Shown here in pieces: positions 1 to 11,330 of a stretch of 64,000 bases of DNA (positions within the stretch are counted from its first letter, which is position 1; each line of letters opens with the position of its first letter). Location: NCBI GenBank assembly GCA_023376005.1, contig CM042152.1, positions 85,192,344 through 85,256,343 on the forward strand. The letters run 5' to 3'. This DNA comes from Doryteuthis pealeii (Eukaryota > Mollusca > Cephalopoda > Myopsida > Loliginidae). The notes below the pieces were generated by a model. The model ran no database searches. It saw nothing but the letters and a program-made list of their open reading frames with translations, and was not told the origin of the DNA. The position numbers and the translations under genes were made by a program.

Positions 1-28
1 GAAATGGATGAAAGAAAGAAAATGATTT

Positions 29-113
29 GAGAGAGAGAGAGAGAGAGAGAAAAAAGAGAGAGAAAGAGAGAGAGGGGGCGAATAAAATAAGAAATGGATG
101 AAAGAAAGAAATA

Positions 114-181
<68 letters not shown>

Positions 182-347
182 AATATGATTTGAGAGAGAG
201 AGAGAGAGATATAAATAAGCAATTAAATCTTTTCAAAAGAGTGAAATAAATAAATATGATATATGAGAGAGTGAGAGGGGAGAGATAGAGAGAGAAGATG
301 AATATAATAAGCAATAGAATAATTTCAAGAATGAAAGGAAAAAAATA

Positions 348-444
<97 letters not shown>

Positions 445-450
445 AATATA
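29..450. repeat. (GA)n microsatellite cluster
   Basis: Long (GA)n runs at 29-75, 119-178, 192-210 and 355-441, separated by a repeated AAATATGATTTGAGAGAG phrase that also occurs at 58155-58175. Confidence 0.95.
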
Positions 451-514
451 CACCAATGACGAAAAGAATTTTGAATGCTGAAAAACAGACACACAAGTAA
501 TAAAAGCAAACAAA

Positions 515-620
515 ATAGAAGAGAAAGAAAAAGTAGAAAAAAGAGAGAAAGAAAGAAAAAAAGAGAGAAAGAAAGAAAAAAAAGAGAGAAAGAAAGAAAA
601 AAAGAAGAAAAAAAAGGGTG
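515..620. repeat. GAAA-rich purine repeat
   Basis: AGAGAGAAAGAAAGAAAAAA recurs several times; purine-only on plus from about 535 to 617. Confidence 0.85.
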
Positions 621-1020
621 TGGCCAGTCATGGGGCCGTGTAACTCGGTGCATACAAATTCTCAGCCTCCCGGATCGAAAAAAACATAAAATAAATAAAT
701 GAATAAATATGAAAAGAGATAAAGATACACTCAATATGACCGGTGCAACACCGTTGCCTTTCATTCCATATACATAGTATGGTAATTTTCACCTTTAGTT
801 GGCTAAATTCCTAGCATAAAATTGTGCGTGCGCATTATCTGAAATGAAATTAATTGAAGTATTATATGAATCTATGGGTTAGATAGTAAAACTGTTCTAC
901 AACAAGGATGGCATTGGCATTAAATAACCCACAAAGGTTAATATGCCATTTAACAAAGAAAACAAAAAACAGAGCCAAGCATGAGAAGTATATGAAGATA
1001 ATAATAGCCTAAATAAAGAT

Positions 1021-1718
1021 GGTAATTTTCACCTTTAGTTGGCTAAATTCATAGCATAAAATTGTGTGTGCGCGCATTATCTGAAATGAACTTAATTGTT
1101 ATTAAGAATACATTTATGATATTTTTGTGTTAAAGCATACAGTTGTATTGCTTTCGAAAAAGTTTCTAAGATTTGTTTATTTCGCGCGGAGACTTTCAAA
1201 ATGGCTACCGGCTTGTTTCAAAGTGAAAGTCAAGGGTGGTTACTCTAATTGCCTTATTTGCTAGGAAGATGAAAATAACCCATAGTATTCTCTAATATAT
1301 TTACATGAAAAGTTTTGAATGAAGATCTTGATAACTAAAATGTGATGATCCTTATTTAAGTCATTAAAAATATGGATAGCATTTTTTAAAAATAGTTTTC
1401 TTTATTATTTTATAGGGACTATAAAAATAAAAGGGGTAGAGAATATTTTCGTGTTTAAAAAAAAAACATTGAAATTTCTCTGAATTTTTTTAGATGAGGT
1501 ATAATAATTTGTATCATTCGGACTATTGTCCTCATCTTTATTGTTATCTACACAACGTTTCGGTTGATGCGCCTTCTTCGGGTATTTCTTGTCGGACTCG
1601 GGAACATTTTCGAACTCGAAGAACATAGCTACCGGCTTAGTTCAAAGTGAAAGTCAAGGAAGGTTACTCTAATTGTCTTATTTGCTAGGAATTTTGACAA
1701 CTAAAGGTGAAAATTACC
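1021..1718. mobile_element. Foldback element, ends GGTAATTTTCACCTTTAGTTG
   Basis: GGTAATTTTCACCTTTAGTT at 1021 is inverted at 1698-1718. A copy of the left end alone lies at 781-850. Inside, a ~130-base block (CAAAGTGAAAGTCAAGG to GATCTTGATAAC) is directly repeated at 1212-1341 and 1637-1772. Confidence 0.7.
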
Positions 1719-1925
1719 CATAGTATTCTGTAATATATTTACACGAAAAGTTTTGAATGATGATCTTGATAACCGGCCCTCTTTAGGTATTTCTTGTCGG
1801 ACTGTGGAACCTTCTTGAATTCGGGAACATTCTCGAACTCTGGGAACTTCTATTCGGCCGAAACGTTGTGTAGATAACAACAAAGATGAGGATAATAGTC
1901 CGAATAATCCAAATAAATCAAAACA
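1500..1925. repeat. Inverted repeat around CACAACGTTTCGG
   Basis: CGGACTATTGTCCTCATCTTT (1518) and ACACAACGTTTCGG (1550) recur in reverse complement at 1858-1908. The intervening GGTATTTCTTGTCGGACT is directly repeated (1578 and 1783). Confidence 0.65.
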
Positions 1926-1993
1926 TTGAAATTTATTGCCTACGAATAAGACTGCACTCATTTTTTTGTATGTTTGCAAAAATATTTAATCGC

Positions 1994-2262
1994 ACTGTCG
2001 GTTGGGACTGTTGAATACACCAATTACACTTCTGCAGAGGGGTAAGATTGCTCCCCAATGGAGGCCACCTTTTAGACAAGGGAGGCAACCCGTAAAATGC
2101 CAGAGGATGGGATCCTGGTGGCTGAGAGTTCAGGGACCCAGTTGCCAAAGTGATCTCATTACATGCAACACTCCACTTTGGCTCTTACTTGGGGTAGACA
2201 CGCGATCAGAACAGCCCGATCCGACCAATCAGCTGGTCATATCAAGCCATAGCACTTATTTG
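1994..2262 (+). repeat. R4 5-prime half
   Basis: It begins CACTGTCGGTTGGGACTGTT and keeps CTTCTGCAGAGGGGTAAG and GACCAATCAGCTGGTCA. It stops at an A/C-G/T tail, next to a minus R4 copy, so the two are head-to-head. Confidence 0.7.
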
Positions 2263-2800
2263 GTTTGGTTTGGTTTGTTTTACGGCATATCAACCTCAGT
2301 GGGTCATTTAATACCGATAAAGTTTTGAAATAAATCAATTCTTAATGGATAATACATTTTTTTCTGTTTAACCCATAGATGGGACCCTAACAGGTACTAC
2401 CATTACAGGTTAGAGTGGACCAGGGAGCAATGGTGATGAAGGGGTGTTCCACATTCCCCAAACCTTCAAAACTGGAACCTCACCATCAGATAGAGTTTAA
2501 CGTCATTCCCAGGACATGTAGACCCTCAGCCACCGCCTTCTAGCACCCATATGATAAAAAGGTGCTAGGGCTTGACGTGACCAGCCGATTGATCGGAGGG
2601 AGTCTCCCGTCTAGCCTAAGTAAGGTTCTAAGTGGAGTGTTGCAGGTCATGAACTGCTCATCCACCAAGACTCCGTCCTTAAGCATCACGGATCGCCACC
2701 CACGGCTAACAGGTGGCCCCAGTTTTCTGAGTGCATCTGTAACGAAGGGGTGGGGTATCGATGATGCCCCTCAGGCAAGGTGTTGGTCATCTTAAGTCCA
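2263..2800 (-). repeat. R4 copy, minus strand
   Basis: It starts (on plus) with the (TTTGG)n TTTTACGGCATATCAACC tail and runs through GACCCTCAGCCACCGCCTTC. The 3-prime part from 2760 is rearranged (GGGGTGGGGTATCGATGATG). Confidence 0.75.
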
Positions 2801-2835
2801 ATTGATATCGGTCCAGTCGGGGGACATCTCTTGAT

Positions 2836-2882
2836 CTCGTGGTTCCTAGCCGGACACTATACCGACGGAGCTAAACCGATCA
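2836..2882 (-). mobile_element. SINE-1 head fragment
   Basis: CGTGGTTCCTAGCCGGACAC and ACCGACGGAGCTAAACCGA. Confidence 0.5.
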
Positions 2883-3084
2883 TTTGATGTACACTCAAAA
2901 AAAATCACACGGAAAAATAAGTCAAGTGGCCAACATTAAAAAGATTAAGAAAAAAAGAAAAGAATAAAATAAAGAAAATCAGATGTTATCAGCGAACTTC
3001 TTATTAACTTAGTTTTGTTTAATTCTATCGAACAATTGTCGCTGAAAAATCACAATGTCTAAGTAATTAAGTTAAATTCTGTTT

Positions 3085-3682
3085 CTGTTTGTTTTGTTTT
3101 ACGGCATATCAACATCAGTGGGTCATTTAATGCCGATAAAGTTTTGAAATAAATCAATTCTTAATGGATAATACAATTTTTTTATAAATACATTTTTCTA
3201 TCTAACCCATAGAAGGGACCCTAACAGGTACTACCACTCCGGGTCAGAGTGGACCAGGGAGCAATGGTGATGAATGGGGAGCTCCACATTCCCCAAACCT
3301 CAAAAACTGGAACCTCACCATCAGATAGAGTTTAACGTCATTCCCAGGACATATAGACCCGCAGCCACCGCCTTCTAGCACCCACATGATAAAAAGGGTT
3401 TGGGGCCTGCCATAAGGGCAATAAGGTTGGGAAAATCATAGGTGCTAGGGCTTGACGTGACCAGCCGATTGATCGGAGGGGGCCTCTCTGACCGCCCGTC
3501 TAGCCCAAGATAGGGCCAAAGTGAAGTATTGCATGTCATGAATTGCTCATCCACCTGGGCTCTATCCTTAAGCGTCACGGGTCGCCACCCACGGCCAACA
3601 GGTGGCCTCATTGGGGGAGTCTTACCCCTCTGCAGAGGTGCAGTCGGTGCATTCTAACACCCCAGCCGACCGGGTGGAAGTT
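3085..3682 (-). repeat. R4 copy, minus strand, near full length
   Basis: From GTTTTACGGCATATCAACATC to CCCAGCCGACCGGGTGG. Similar in sequence to the 7773 and 61828 copies. The frame across it (3375-3611) is a repeat shadow. Confidence 0.8.
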
Positions 3683-4020
3683 AAATTCTGCTTTCTATAC
3701 ATGCTGTATTTGACGGCATATAGGACGTACATTTAAAAAAAAAATGGCTAAAAAAATTGCCCTGCGTCTTATACATTGTAAGTGAAGTCTGGGACCTCCC
3801 GTAGGCCTAGGCTAATCTTCTCTATGATGCTCACTAACCCAACTTACGCTCAGTAATTTTACCTACCGTAAACTCCATGCATCCATTATACAGCTATGTT
3901 TCTGCTTGTGTAATGCACAGCTAGACTGTTTTCAACAATATATGCTCAAATACACTAAAACCTTTTTTTTTTTTAAATCTGACCTGCTGAAATGGGGGTG
4001 CGTCTTATTTGCCGTCAAAT

Positions 4021-4640
4021 ACGGTATATAAAGGGCAGTTAGTGAGTATGTATGCATGTTCAGATGAAACTATGAAAATAAAACAATTAACGACGAAGTA
4101 AATATATATATACATTAAATATCACCAGTTCTTGCTTTTTGTGCAAAATTATGAAGATTTGATTTATATTCGAAGATATTCAAAAATTAAAATATACATA
4201 TAAATAGCATTGAAATTCTACTTAAAAATGTCCAGCATTTGAAACTCTCAAAAGTAAATAAATCAATTCATAGGGTGCCCTCTTCCCTCTACCCAGATAA
4301 TGTTACGTATCCGCTTTTAGTACATATATAAAGGGCAATATGTATGTATGTATGTATGTGTGTGTGAATGTCCGGATGAAACTATGAAAATAAAACAATT
4401 GACGACAAGGAAATTATATATACACATTAAATATCACCAGTTCTTGCTTTTTGTGCAAAAATTATGAAGATTTGATTTATATTCGACGATATTTGAAAAT
4501 TAAAATATACATAAAAATAGCATTGAATTTCTACTTAAAAATGCCCAGAATTTGTAAATCTCGAAATTAAACAAATCATCACACAAGGGTTTTTGCTCCC
4601 CTCCTACCCAGTTGATGCTGGGTAGCCGCTTCTAATTTAA
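4021..4640 (+). repeat. Tandem pair of a ~300-bp dispersed repeat
   Basis: TATATAAAGGGCA, GATGAAACTATGAAAATAAA, AATATCACCAGTTCTTGCTT and CTACCCAG...CCGCTT recur at 4021-4320 and 4321-4640. A minus copy is at 50085-50460. Confidence 0.75.
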
Positions 4641-5174
4641 AATAAAAGCAAGATACACTAATCAAAAATACAAAAAAAAATGTTGAAAGAGATATGACAC
4701 TTACACACTCAAAAGCCGATACTTCATTGTCCTAATCTGAACAAAAAAGTATTTAATCTTTAAAAATGATGACAATAAAAGTGAAAAATTATAGAGACTC
4801 TCTGTCTCGTTTAAACAAACTTAAAAAAAAAGTATTTAAATGTCCAGGTACACGAGGTCATAGTATAGGTTCAATACTGAACGTGTTGTTACATAGGTCG
4901 GTTTTTTATTATAAAGGAACATTGTTCGGCTATAGAAAATTTAATAAAAAAAAGTTGAATATAACAAAAGGTTTTTTGTATGCTGAGAGCACACAATGTA
5001 TTAATATGATTTTTAAAGAAATATTTGAATAAAATTCAAAACCACATCTAAACACAAAACTACCAAATGGAAGTCTTTAAGTACTTATCCTGTGAATTAT
5101 AGATCATCAATTATTTCTTTGTCATAAACCATCAAAATTATTGAAAAACTACCAGGACTGCGGATATAACACAG

Positions 5175-5177
<3 letters not shown>

Positions 5178-5226
<49 letters not shown>
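5178..5226. repeat. (TA)n microsatellite
   Basis: Pure (TA)n, left border of the LINE zinc-finger fragment. Confidence 0.95.
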
Positions 5227-5228
<2 letters not shown>

Positions 5229-5231
5229 TTC

Positions 5232-5415
5232 ATTGGCATTGCAGTCTCGGAAGACGATATAGTTCTTGTGCCCCTAAAGATACAGCGCCTCCTGTAACTG
5301 AGAAGTCCAATCTTCGAAAGACATTCTCGACCACAGATGTCGCATGTGAAGTCTGTCCCTGAAGATGTTGATGTGCCGGTGGTTTGTTGCCGCCGCTTTC
5401 TTCTGGGCCTTTATA
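5232..5415 (-). pseudogene. LINE ORF2 C-terminal fragment with CCHC-like zinc finger
   Basis: The minus strand translates, without stops in one frame, to a segment ending CDICGRECLSKIGLLSYRRR followed by C. Many animal non-LTR retrotransposons end in such a C-x2-C ... H-x4-C finger; here the usual H is Y. The fragment sits between two (TA)n arrays and, with them, interrupts an R6 repeat (5152-5177 and 5428-5690). It is an inactive relic. Confidence 0.6.
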
Positions 5416-5683
5416 TATATATATATAATTACAACGTTTGATATATTTACTTAAGAGTGATTGCTAAATAGTTCAATATGTAAAAAGTATGATAATCATG
5501 ATTTAACTGCCTCTCTCACTTTTTCTTTCTTTCTTTCCTTCTTGTCATTATGTTCGATTGAAAAAGAAAGCTTAGCGTAATCGCTTCCGCGTGCCCATCC
5601 CTTCTCTTTATCTTTCCCCTACTCTCTTTCTTTCTTTATTATTATTATTTTTCGTTCTTGTGTAGCATGTCCTTTTGTAAAAA

Positions 5684-5920
5684 AGTAAGGAAAGTAAAGT
5701 CGTCGGGCTGGCCTAAAGTCGGTACCAGCCTGACAGCGAGGAAGTCTCTCCCCTTTTCACTAGCGCTAGACCAAGGAGATTGTTTTGGCGTATGAGTTCC
5801 TTATTTTACCATACAGATCCCAGTGCTACTCATATACTGAGTTGGCGAGGGGCCAGTATCGAACTAGGAACCTTGTGGTTTCTAGCCAAACGCTCTACCG
5901 ACTGAGCTAACCCGGCCACA
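5684..5920 (-). mobile_element. SINE-1 (tRNA-derived), full length
   Basis: On minus, the head GGCCGGGTTAGCTCAGTCGG (A box) and GTTCGATACTGGCC (B box) is followed by a SINE body and an (ACTTT)n tail. The head resembles tRNA-Lys. This is the most frequent SINE of the window. Confidence 0.85.
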
Positions 5921-6042
5921 CTTACCATCAGCTCCTCACTTTACCGCACATATCCCTGTGCTACTCATACACTGAGTTGGCGAGGGCGGGTGTACGAACC
6001 CGGAACCCTGTGGTTCCTAGTCGGGCGCTCTACCGACTGAGA
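5921..6042 (-). mobile_element. SINE-1, 3-prime truncated
   Basis: tRNA-like head and first part of the body, in tandem with the full copy before it. Confidence 0.75.
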
Positions 6043-6198
6043 TTTGGGATTTGTGTGGATATCTAGAATGAATGGAATTTCATACGTATTCCATTCGTTG
6101 AATAATCATTGAAGATTTTTATAATGTTCGAAATAAAGACATTGAATAAATTCAGCATAAAAATTAAGGAAGTAGGGACACTCATATTTAAATCACAC

Positions 6199-6199
6199 A

Positions 6200-6247
<48 letters not shown>

Positions 6248-6264
6248 CACACACACACACACAC
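6199..6264. repeat. (CA)n microsatellite
   Basis: (AC)n with one CT interruption at 6245. Confidence 0.95.
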
Positions 6265-6628
6265 CTACTTTTTAGGTTGACCTCTTTATTGCCACGTGCA
6301 ACTATTGTCGAATTCCTCGCACCACGCAATTTGCTAATATGGTTAAATTTCATGCTACGTTTCGTTCGCTTTTTGCATATTTTCCACCCACAAGGGAATT
6401 CTGTAGAAACGTTTTTCATTATTTTGACACAAATTTCGACGATTTTTCTCATACGAAGTGCGATTTAAAAAAAAGTATCAATCTGAAGTTATATTTCTTA
6501 ATTCTAACATTTTTAGATTTGAAATTTAAATAAAAACCCGTGCATAGCTGAATTGTCCACAGTTTATATATATATATATATATACCAGTTTAGGTAAGGA
6601 ATGACATTGACTTGGTTAGGTATAAGTT

Positions 6629-6672
6629 AGGGTCCTGATGAGATCATCGAGATCGAAACCATGGTAGACCCT
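6629..6672 (+). ncRNA. Hammerhead ribozyme, canonical core
   Basis: This is a self-cleaving RNA fold with every conserved element visible. Stem I is AGGGTC (6629-6634) pairing with GACCCT (6667-6672). The core CTGATGA is at 6635-6641. Stem II is GATC (6642-6645) and GATC (6651-6654) around loop ATCGA. GAAA is at 6655-6658. Stem III is minimal, CC-AT-GG (6659-6664), followed by U6665 and the cleavage nucleotide A6666, giving a GUA site. Very short stem III is known for hammerheads of Penelope-like retroelements and retrozymes, where dimers help cleavage. The motif sits between (TA)n arrays at about 6567 and 6762. Activity is inferred from structure. Confidence 0.85.
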
Positions 6673-6757
6673 TAACACTTTTCCACTATTACTAATATTA
6701 TTATTGCTGTTTTTTTGAAAATTTACTAAAGCCATATTGCAACGGAGAAGTTAAAGC

Positions 6758-6760
<3 letters not shown>

Positions 6761-6800
<40 letters not shown>

Positions 6801-6804
6801 TATA
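6761..6804. repeat. (TA)n microsatellite
   Basis: (TA)n with one break; further short arrays lie at 6567-6585, 6918-6941 and 7076-7111. Confidence 0.95.
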
Positions 6805-6813
6805 AAAGAAACA

Positions 6814-6888
6814 GCGCTGGGTTGGTGAGGGCCGGTATTGACACCGGAACCTTGTGGTTCCAAGGCTAATGGTCTACCGATTGACACC
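6814..6888 (-). mobile_element. SINE-1 head fragment
   Basis: TGAGGGCCGGTATTGACACC and ACCTTGTGGTTCCAAGGCTA, the tRNA-like part only, between (TA)n arrays. Confidence 0.6.
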
Positions 6889-6911
6889 GGTTATTCTTGT
6901 GTTGAGGAATT

Positions 6912-6943
<32 letters not shown>

Positions 6944-6976
6944 GTTAAGGGTAAGGAAATGAATCCGACGATATAT

Positions 6977-7071
6977 GTATAGATAAAAGGGTATGAAAAT
7001 ATACAATACTGTTAAAATGGTATAAAATATATTTTAACAGTATTGTGTTTTCATATCCTTTTATCTATCTA

Positions 7072-7075
<4 letters not shown>
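6977..7075. repeat. Short palindrome between (TA)n arrays
   Basis: AGATAAAAGGGTATGAAAA and ATACAATACTGTTAAAAT are mirrored by complementary sequence ending in CCTTTTATCT, with a loop near 7020. (TA)n arrays lie at 6918-6941 and 7076-7111. Confidence 0.7.
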
Positions 7076-7116
<41 letters not shown>

Positions 7117-7324
7117 TGTAATGGTTTCACGTATGTTTCACATATTAAATGACTAGGTTATAAAAATAAATGCACTTTTTGGGGGTTTTTAGTATGAAAT
7201 AATGATGAAACCAAGGATTCTAGCTTTCAAGAAATACAGCTGACTTATCCCGTTTCGTTCGGATTAATTGTGTAAATGACACGAGTCTAAAGAGATTTAA
7301 TATTTATTGACTTCCTGTTTAGAA

Positions 7325-7380
7325 TGTTTCGTAGCTGATTTTTTCGAGTCCTTACGACTGTCATCAAGAAATAATTAATG
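7325..7380 (-). repeat. Degenerate hammerhead-like repeat
   Basis: The minus strand reads TTGATGA, then AGTC and GACT around GTAAG, then CGAAA, which matches the core and stem II of a hammerhead except C3 to U and an unpaired base at the foot of stem II. Stem I and the cleavage site are not convincing. The downstream order of motifs resembles the repeats at 57574 and 59810. Confidence 0.3.
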
Positions 7381-7772
7381 AAAAGTTATAGTTCAATATT
7401 TTAGGGGCTGGTGCTAGGGTCTCATGGGCCGCCTCCCCCAATCTATTATTATCATCAGGGGTTTTGGTGAATATTTCATTTTATTCAATTATTTGTTTAT
7501 CTTTTTTTGGTTTGTTCTATAAATAATTTTTTGTTTTTGTTTTTCAAACTTTTCCAGAAACCATATTGCTGTGTGCAAATCATTTGTATTAAATAGGAAT
7601 ACTTGATATAAATATAACCATATAATTATTTGTATTAGATAGGAATACTTAAAACCATGTGACAGTGTAAATTATTTGATTGAATATTTCATTTTATTCA
7701 TTTTTTTTGTTCTATAAATATATTTTTGTTTTCTTTTTCAAACTTTTTCATAAAACATTTGACCGTGTGCAA

Positions 7773-8366
7773 CCGCCCTGTCGTCTGGGGCGTTAGAATA
7801 CACCGACAGCACCTCTGCAGAGGGGTAAGGCTCCCCCAATGGGGCCACCTGTTGGCCGTGAGTGGCGACCCGTGATGCTTAAGGATAGAGGCCAGGTGGA
7901 TGAGCAATTCATGACATGCAATACTCCACTTTGGCCCTATCTTGGGCTAGACGGGCAGTCGGAGAGGCCCCCTGCGATCGATCGGCTGGTCACGTGAAGC
8001 CCTACCACCTATATGATTTTCCCAACCCTATTGCTCTTATGGCAAACCTCAAACCCCTTTTTATCATATGGGTGCTAGAAGGCGGTGACTGAGGGTCTAC
8101 ATGTCCTGGGAATGACGTTAAACTCTATCTGATGGTGAGGCTCCAGTTTTGGAGGTTTGGGGAATGTGGAGCACCCCTTCATCACCATTGCTCCCTGGTC
8201 CATTCTGACCCGGAGTGGTAGTACCTGTTAGGGTCCCATCTATGGGTTAAATAGAAAAACATGAGTTGATAAACAAAATTGTATTATGCATTAAGAATGA
8301 ATTTATTTCACAACTTTGTCGGCATTAAATGACCCACTGAGGTTGATATGCCGTAAAACAAAACAA
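7773..8366 (+). mobile_element. R4 retroposon, full length with 11-bp target duplication
   Basis: The 594-bp unit starts CCGCCCTGTCG and ends with GATATGCCGTAAAACAAAAC and a short A/C tail. ACCGTGTGCAA is duplicated at 7762-7772 and 8367-8377. Tail and 11-bp duplication imply reverse transcription at the target. No ORF or tRNA-like A/B boxes are visible, so the parent RNA is unknown. Confidence 0.85.
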
Positions 8367-8611
8367 ACCGTGTGCAAATTATTATGTAAATAATGTATCA
8401 ACGTTGTATTTTCTTTAGATGTTGACCTAATGTTAAATCTTAAACATGTCATATTTTATTGCAAAAGGTTTCAAGACCTTTTTGTCTACTGAGAATTCTA
8501 GTATAATAGTTCGCGAGAAAGGGCGTTTTATATAAAAATGTACATATCATTTCACTCTTTGCGAGTTTTTTTTACTCCAGTTTTAACTGGGGGCGGGTCT
8601 TTCGTTGGAGT

Positions 8612-8900
8612 TTGAGTGACAGCAAGTATCATCTGATCTTCAGGACCCTTCTGAGTATTCTAACCGATCTCAACATTGCTGTGCTCTGTATGGTCCCGAT
8701 TCTACCTGTGATTTCCAATTCCTTCGTTTCTTGTTCCAAGCGCACCAAATACAATTTGTATCATTGTCACCCTCATGTTCTACAAGTATTTCAGCTCTCT
8801 GGCAAGGTCCAAGTATTTTTCTATCTTTTCGCTTTCTTTCATTTTCGTTCTGTGGTCGACTGAAATAGCGAAATCGATTAGATGACAAATTCTCTTCTTG
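8612..8900 (-). pseudogene. LINE pol C-terminal fragment, copy 1 (frameshifted)
   Basis: It aligns with the neighbouring fragment at 8990-9420 and shares its order of segments (sequence for NENERK, AEILVEHEGD and IWCAW-like motifs), but the frame shifts repeatedly. It is a decayed copy of the end of a non-LTR retrotransposon polyprotein. Confidence 0.6.
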
Positions 8901-8989
8901 CTAACGCTAGGTCTAGTCTTTTAGGCAGGGTTCGGTATCCGCATTATTATTATCGTTATTATTATTATTATTATAGTTTTTCACACCAG

Positions 8990-9420
8990 CGTTAGCAGAT
9001 GGTATTTCACAGGAGTCTGAGTGACAACAAGTCTCCTCAGGTCTCCAGGACTCTTCTGAGTATTCTAGCCGATTGCAGCAATGCAGTATTCTGGATGCTC
9101 TCAATTCTTCCTTTGATATCCAGATTCTCCAGTCTTTTTCCAAGCTTTTTGGGACCGTTCCAAGTGCACCAATTACAACTGGTATCACTTTGACCTTCAT
9201 ATTCCATAGCTTTTTCAATTCTGTGGCAATGTCCAGGTATTTGTCCATCTTTTCATTTTCCTTCATCTTCACCCTGTGGTCTGCTGGAACCGCAAAATCC
9301 ACCAGTTGACAAGTTCTTTTTTGTTGTTGTTAATCAACACTAGGTCTAGTCTCCTTGCTGGTATAAGGTGATCGGTCTTTATTTCGAAGTCCCAGTTATA
9401 ACGATTTTTTTGTAAATAAG
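8990..9420 (-). pseudogene. LINE pol C-terminal fragment, copy 2
   Basis: The minus strand encodes DFAVPADHRVKMKENEKMDKY, then LKKLWNMKVKVIPVVIGALG and TVPKSLEKD. This block (AVP-x-D, IPVVIGALGT) is familiar from the C-terminal part of reverse-transcriptase polyproteins of animal LINEs. The frame is open from 9302 to about 8960 but the N-terminal RT domain is absent, so it is a 5-prime-truncated relic. Which LINE clade it belongs to cannot be told from this part. Confidence 0.75.
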
Positions 9421-9461
9421 TTCTCGTAAAACTCTCTACATTAGATAGCTTTAAATATATA

Positions 9462-9862
9462 TGAGTAATTTCATGTCAAATCATCCAGAAAAAATGTCAA
9501 TGTGGTATGGACTATGTTAACATTAGACGATCCCTAAAATTTGAGCTTCCAATTCCAAAAATTGGTTGAGTTTAAGACTTTGATAGCATTTTTGGATTCC
9601 TTGGGTAAAAATGCTTTTATAAACCAATTTTTAGGAGTAGGGAAGCTCTAGAACTCATTTTACAGACAAAATTAGATTACAAAAAGTCGCCATTTTTTGC
9701 GATCCCCCCTTAAATTTGGAGAGCTAAAATCGACATAACCCCGCATTTGTTGGAATTGAAAGCTCAAATTTTGGGGATTGGCTAACTTTACCATAATCCA
9801 CACTTGGACAAAATTGCAGATGGTGGGTAACATGGCCTGGATGATTTGACATGGAATTACCC
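9462..9862. mobile_element. MITE, TIR TGGGTAATTCCATGTCAAAT
   Basis: Inverted ends TGAGTAATTTCATGTCAAAT and ATTTGACATGGAATTACCCA are flanked by TA on both sides. Internal blocks are also inverted: ATTAGACGATCCCTAAAATT on the left, CAAATTTTGGGGATTGGCTA on the right. No ORF is present. Confidence 0.85.
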
Positions 9863-9974
9863 ATATATTAAAATAAAACAGCTATATATAAATCAATAAT
9901 ACTGGGTATGTATTTATCAAAACTTGTTTAAAAAACATGGTGAACCGTCAAATGTTGCATACTTAGTTTCTGAG

Positions 9975-9976
<2 letters not shown>

Positions 9977-10021
<45 letters not shown>

Positions 10022-10033
10022 TATATATATATA
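9977..10033. repeat. (TA)n microsatellite
   Basis: (TA)n with one AAAT break. Confidence 0.95.
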
Positions 10034-10117
10034 ATACAATGTTCTCTATTTTGTGTATTAATGATCTTGAACATAAATTGAATACTCATTGATAAACTTA
10101 CTTATTTCCAGAAATGA

Positions 10118-10185
10118 CTGTGACGTAGTTTCGGTTACAGATAGATAGATAGACACCGAATCTCTATTATGTATAGATTATTATT
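10118..10185 (+). repeat. R7 3-prime tail fragment
   Basis: GTGACGTAGTTTCGGTTACA and GACACCGAATCTCTATTATG. Confidence 0.5.
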
Positions 10186-10860
10186 ATTATTATTATTCAA
10201 ACAAATATCTGTGTGTGACTACGTTTCTCCGGTCTTCCCCAGGTGTCTGTCATATCCAGTAATCTATTAATAGAATTCTTTTTCTTATCTACATCTTTTC
10301 TTTCGTGCCTTTGTCACCAGATTATGGACATGACAACAGATTCATTTCAAAGATTAACAGACGTAACATACATTTAAGGAACATCAAAGGAATATACACT
10401 GTGCAAATCTTAGTTAATAATAATAATAATTAGACGGCCATTGAACCCACTGGATTATCGCTGTAATATTTATACTTCTATTTAAGGAGTGAAGCACCGA
10501 GAATTTAAATCATTAAAAGTTCAGCGTAACACAGAGCACAAAAGTATTATTCAATTGCAAACTGGGCTGTAAATTGCTTTATTCTCCAGGTTAGAGCACT
10601 TAGCTATTAGTCTAAGAAGAATCTGTGCACGTATGCTCGTGTGTGCGTGTGTGATCTCATCTCATTTCGGTTTACTAAAAGTTTTAGATATTCGAAAAAA
10701 ATTTTTTTTAAAATAAAATAAACAAAAAAACAAAACATGAAACTATCAGTAATGAAGTCGACTTAAGAAGGTGAGTAATTAAGTTTCAACCTGGTCTTCT
10801 AGCCAGTATTTATGCACTTTCTTGATTTAAGAAAAAAAAACTTTTTTAAAAAATGGTTTG
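10186..10860. other. Stretch without recognised features
   Basis: AT-rich sequence with short ATT and AAT runs (10180, 10417). No SINE box, inverted end or coding-like frame found. Confidence 0.4.
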
Positions 10861-10864
10861 TTCG

Positions 10865-10901
<37 letters not shown>

Positions 10902-11330
10902 TTAGTAATATCTAGATAATCTCTAATAACAAATGAAAATGTCAGTGTGTCACATTTTTTGCAACTTTACACCTTGAGACCGTAGCTCAACATATAATGC
11001 CATCTTAGAATCAGACTGACTCCATGAGCAAATTAAAAACCTTCCATGCCGAATCTGAACCCTCAATCCTGAAATTTTGGATTCCCAAGTTTTAATTACT
11101 CCGATTGTTTTCGACGATTTTACGCGATTAAAAAAAAATGAATAATCGAAATTTAATATGCACTCAATAAATGAAGTGTTATTGTTGGGACGAAGAACTA
11201 ATCAACCACTGTAGCTAACTTGATTGCCGCCCGACAGGACGGCTTTTAAGCTAGTGATAATAGCAAAACAAAATATTATAAAACTAATTTCAATACTAAT
11301 GATATTCCTTTACTGGACTTTAGCTCATGT

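Larger units (their letters stand above)
5152..5690 (+). repeat. R6 copy interrupted by (TA)n and a LINE fragment
   Basis: CCAGGACTGCGGATATAACA (5152) and TTACAACGTTTGATATATTT (5429) are consecutive in R6. Between them lie (TA)n, the zinc-finger LINE piece and more (TA)n. Confidence 0.65.

Noticed and set aside
233..631. 132-residue minus frame rich in F, S and L
   Set aside because: Translation of (GA)n and GAAA microsatellite; low complexity.
4766..5032. 88-residue lysine-rich plus frame
   Set aside because: No recognisable domain, AT-driven composition, no second copy to show protein-level conservation.
5345..5375. CTGAAGATGTTGATG as ribozyme core
   Set aside because: Lies in the LINE zinc-finger fragment; no GAAA or stem pairing.
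6109..6468. 119-residue frame with HTHTHT run
   Set aside because: Crosses the (CA)n microsatellite.
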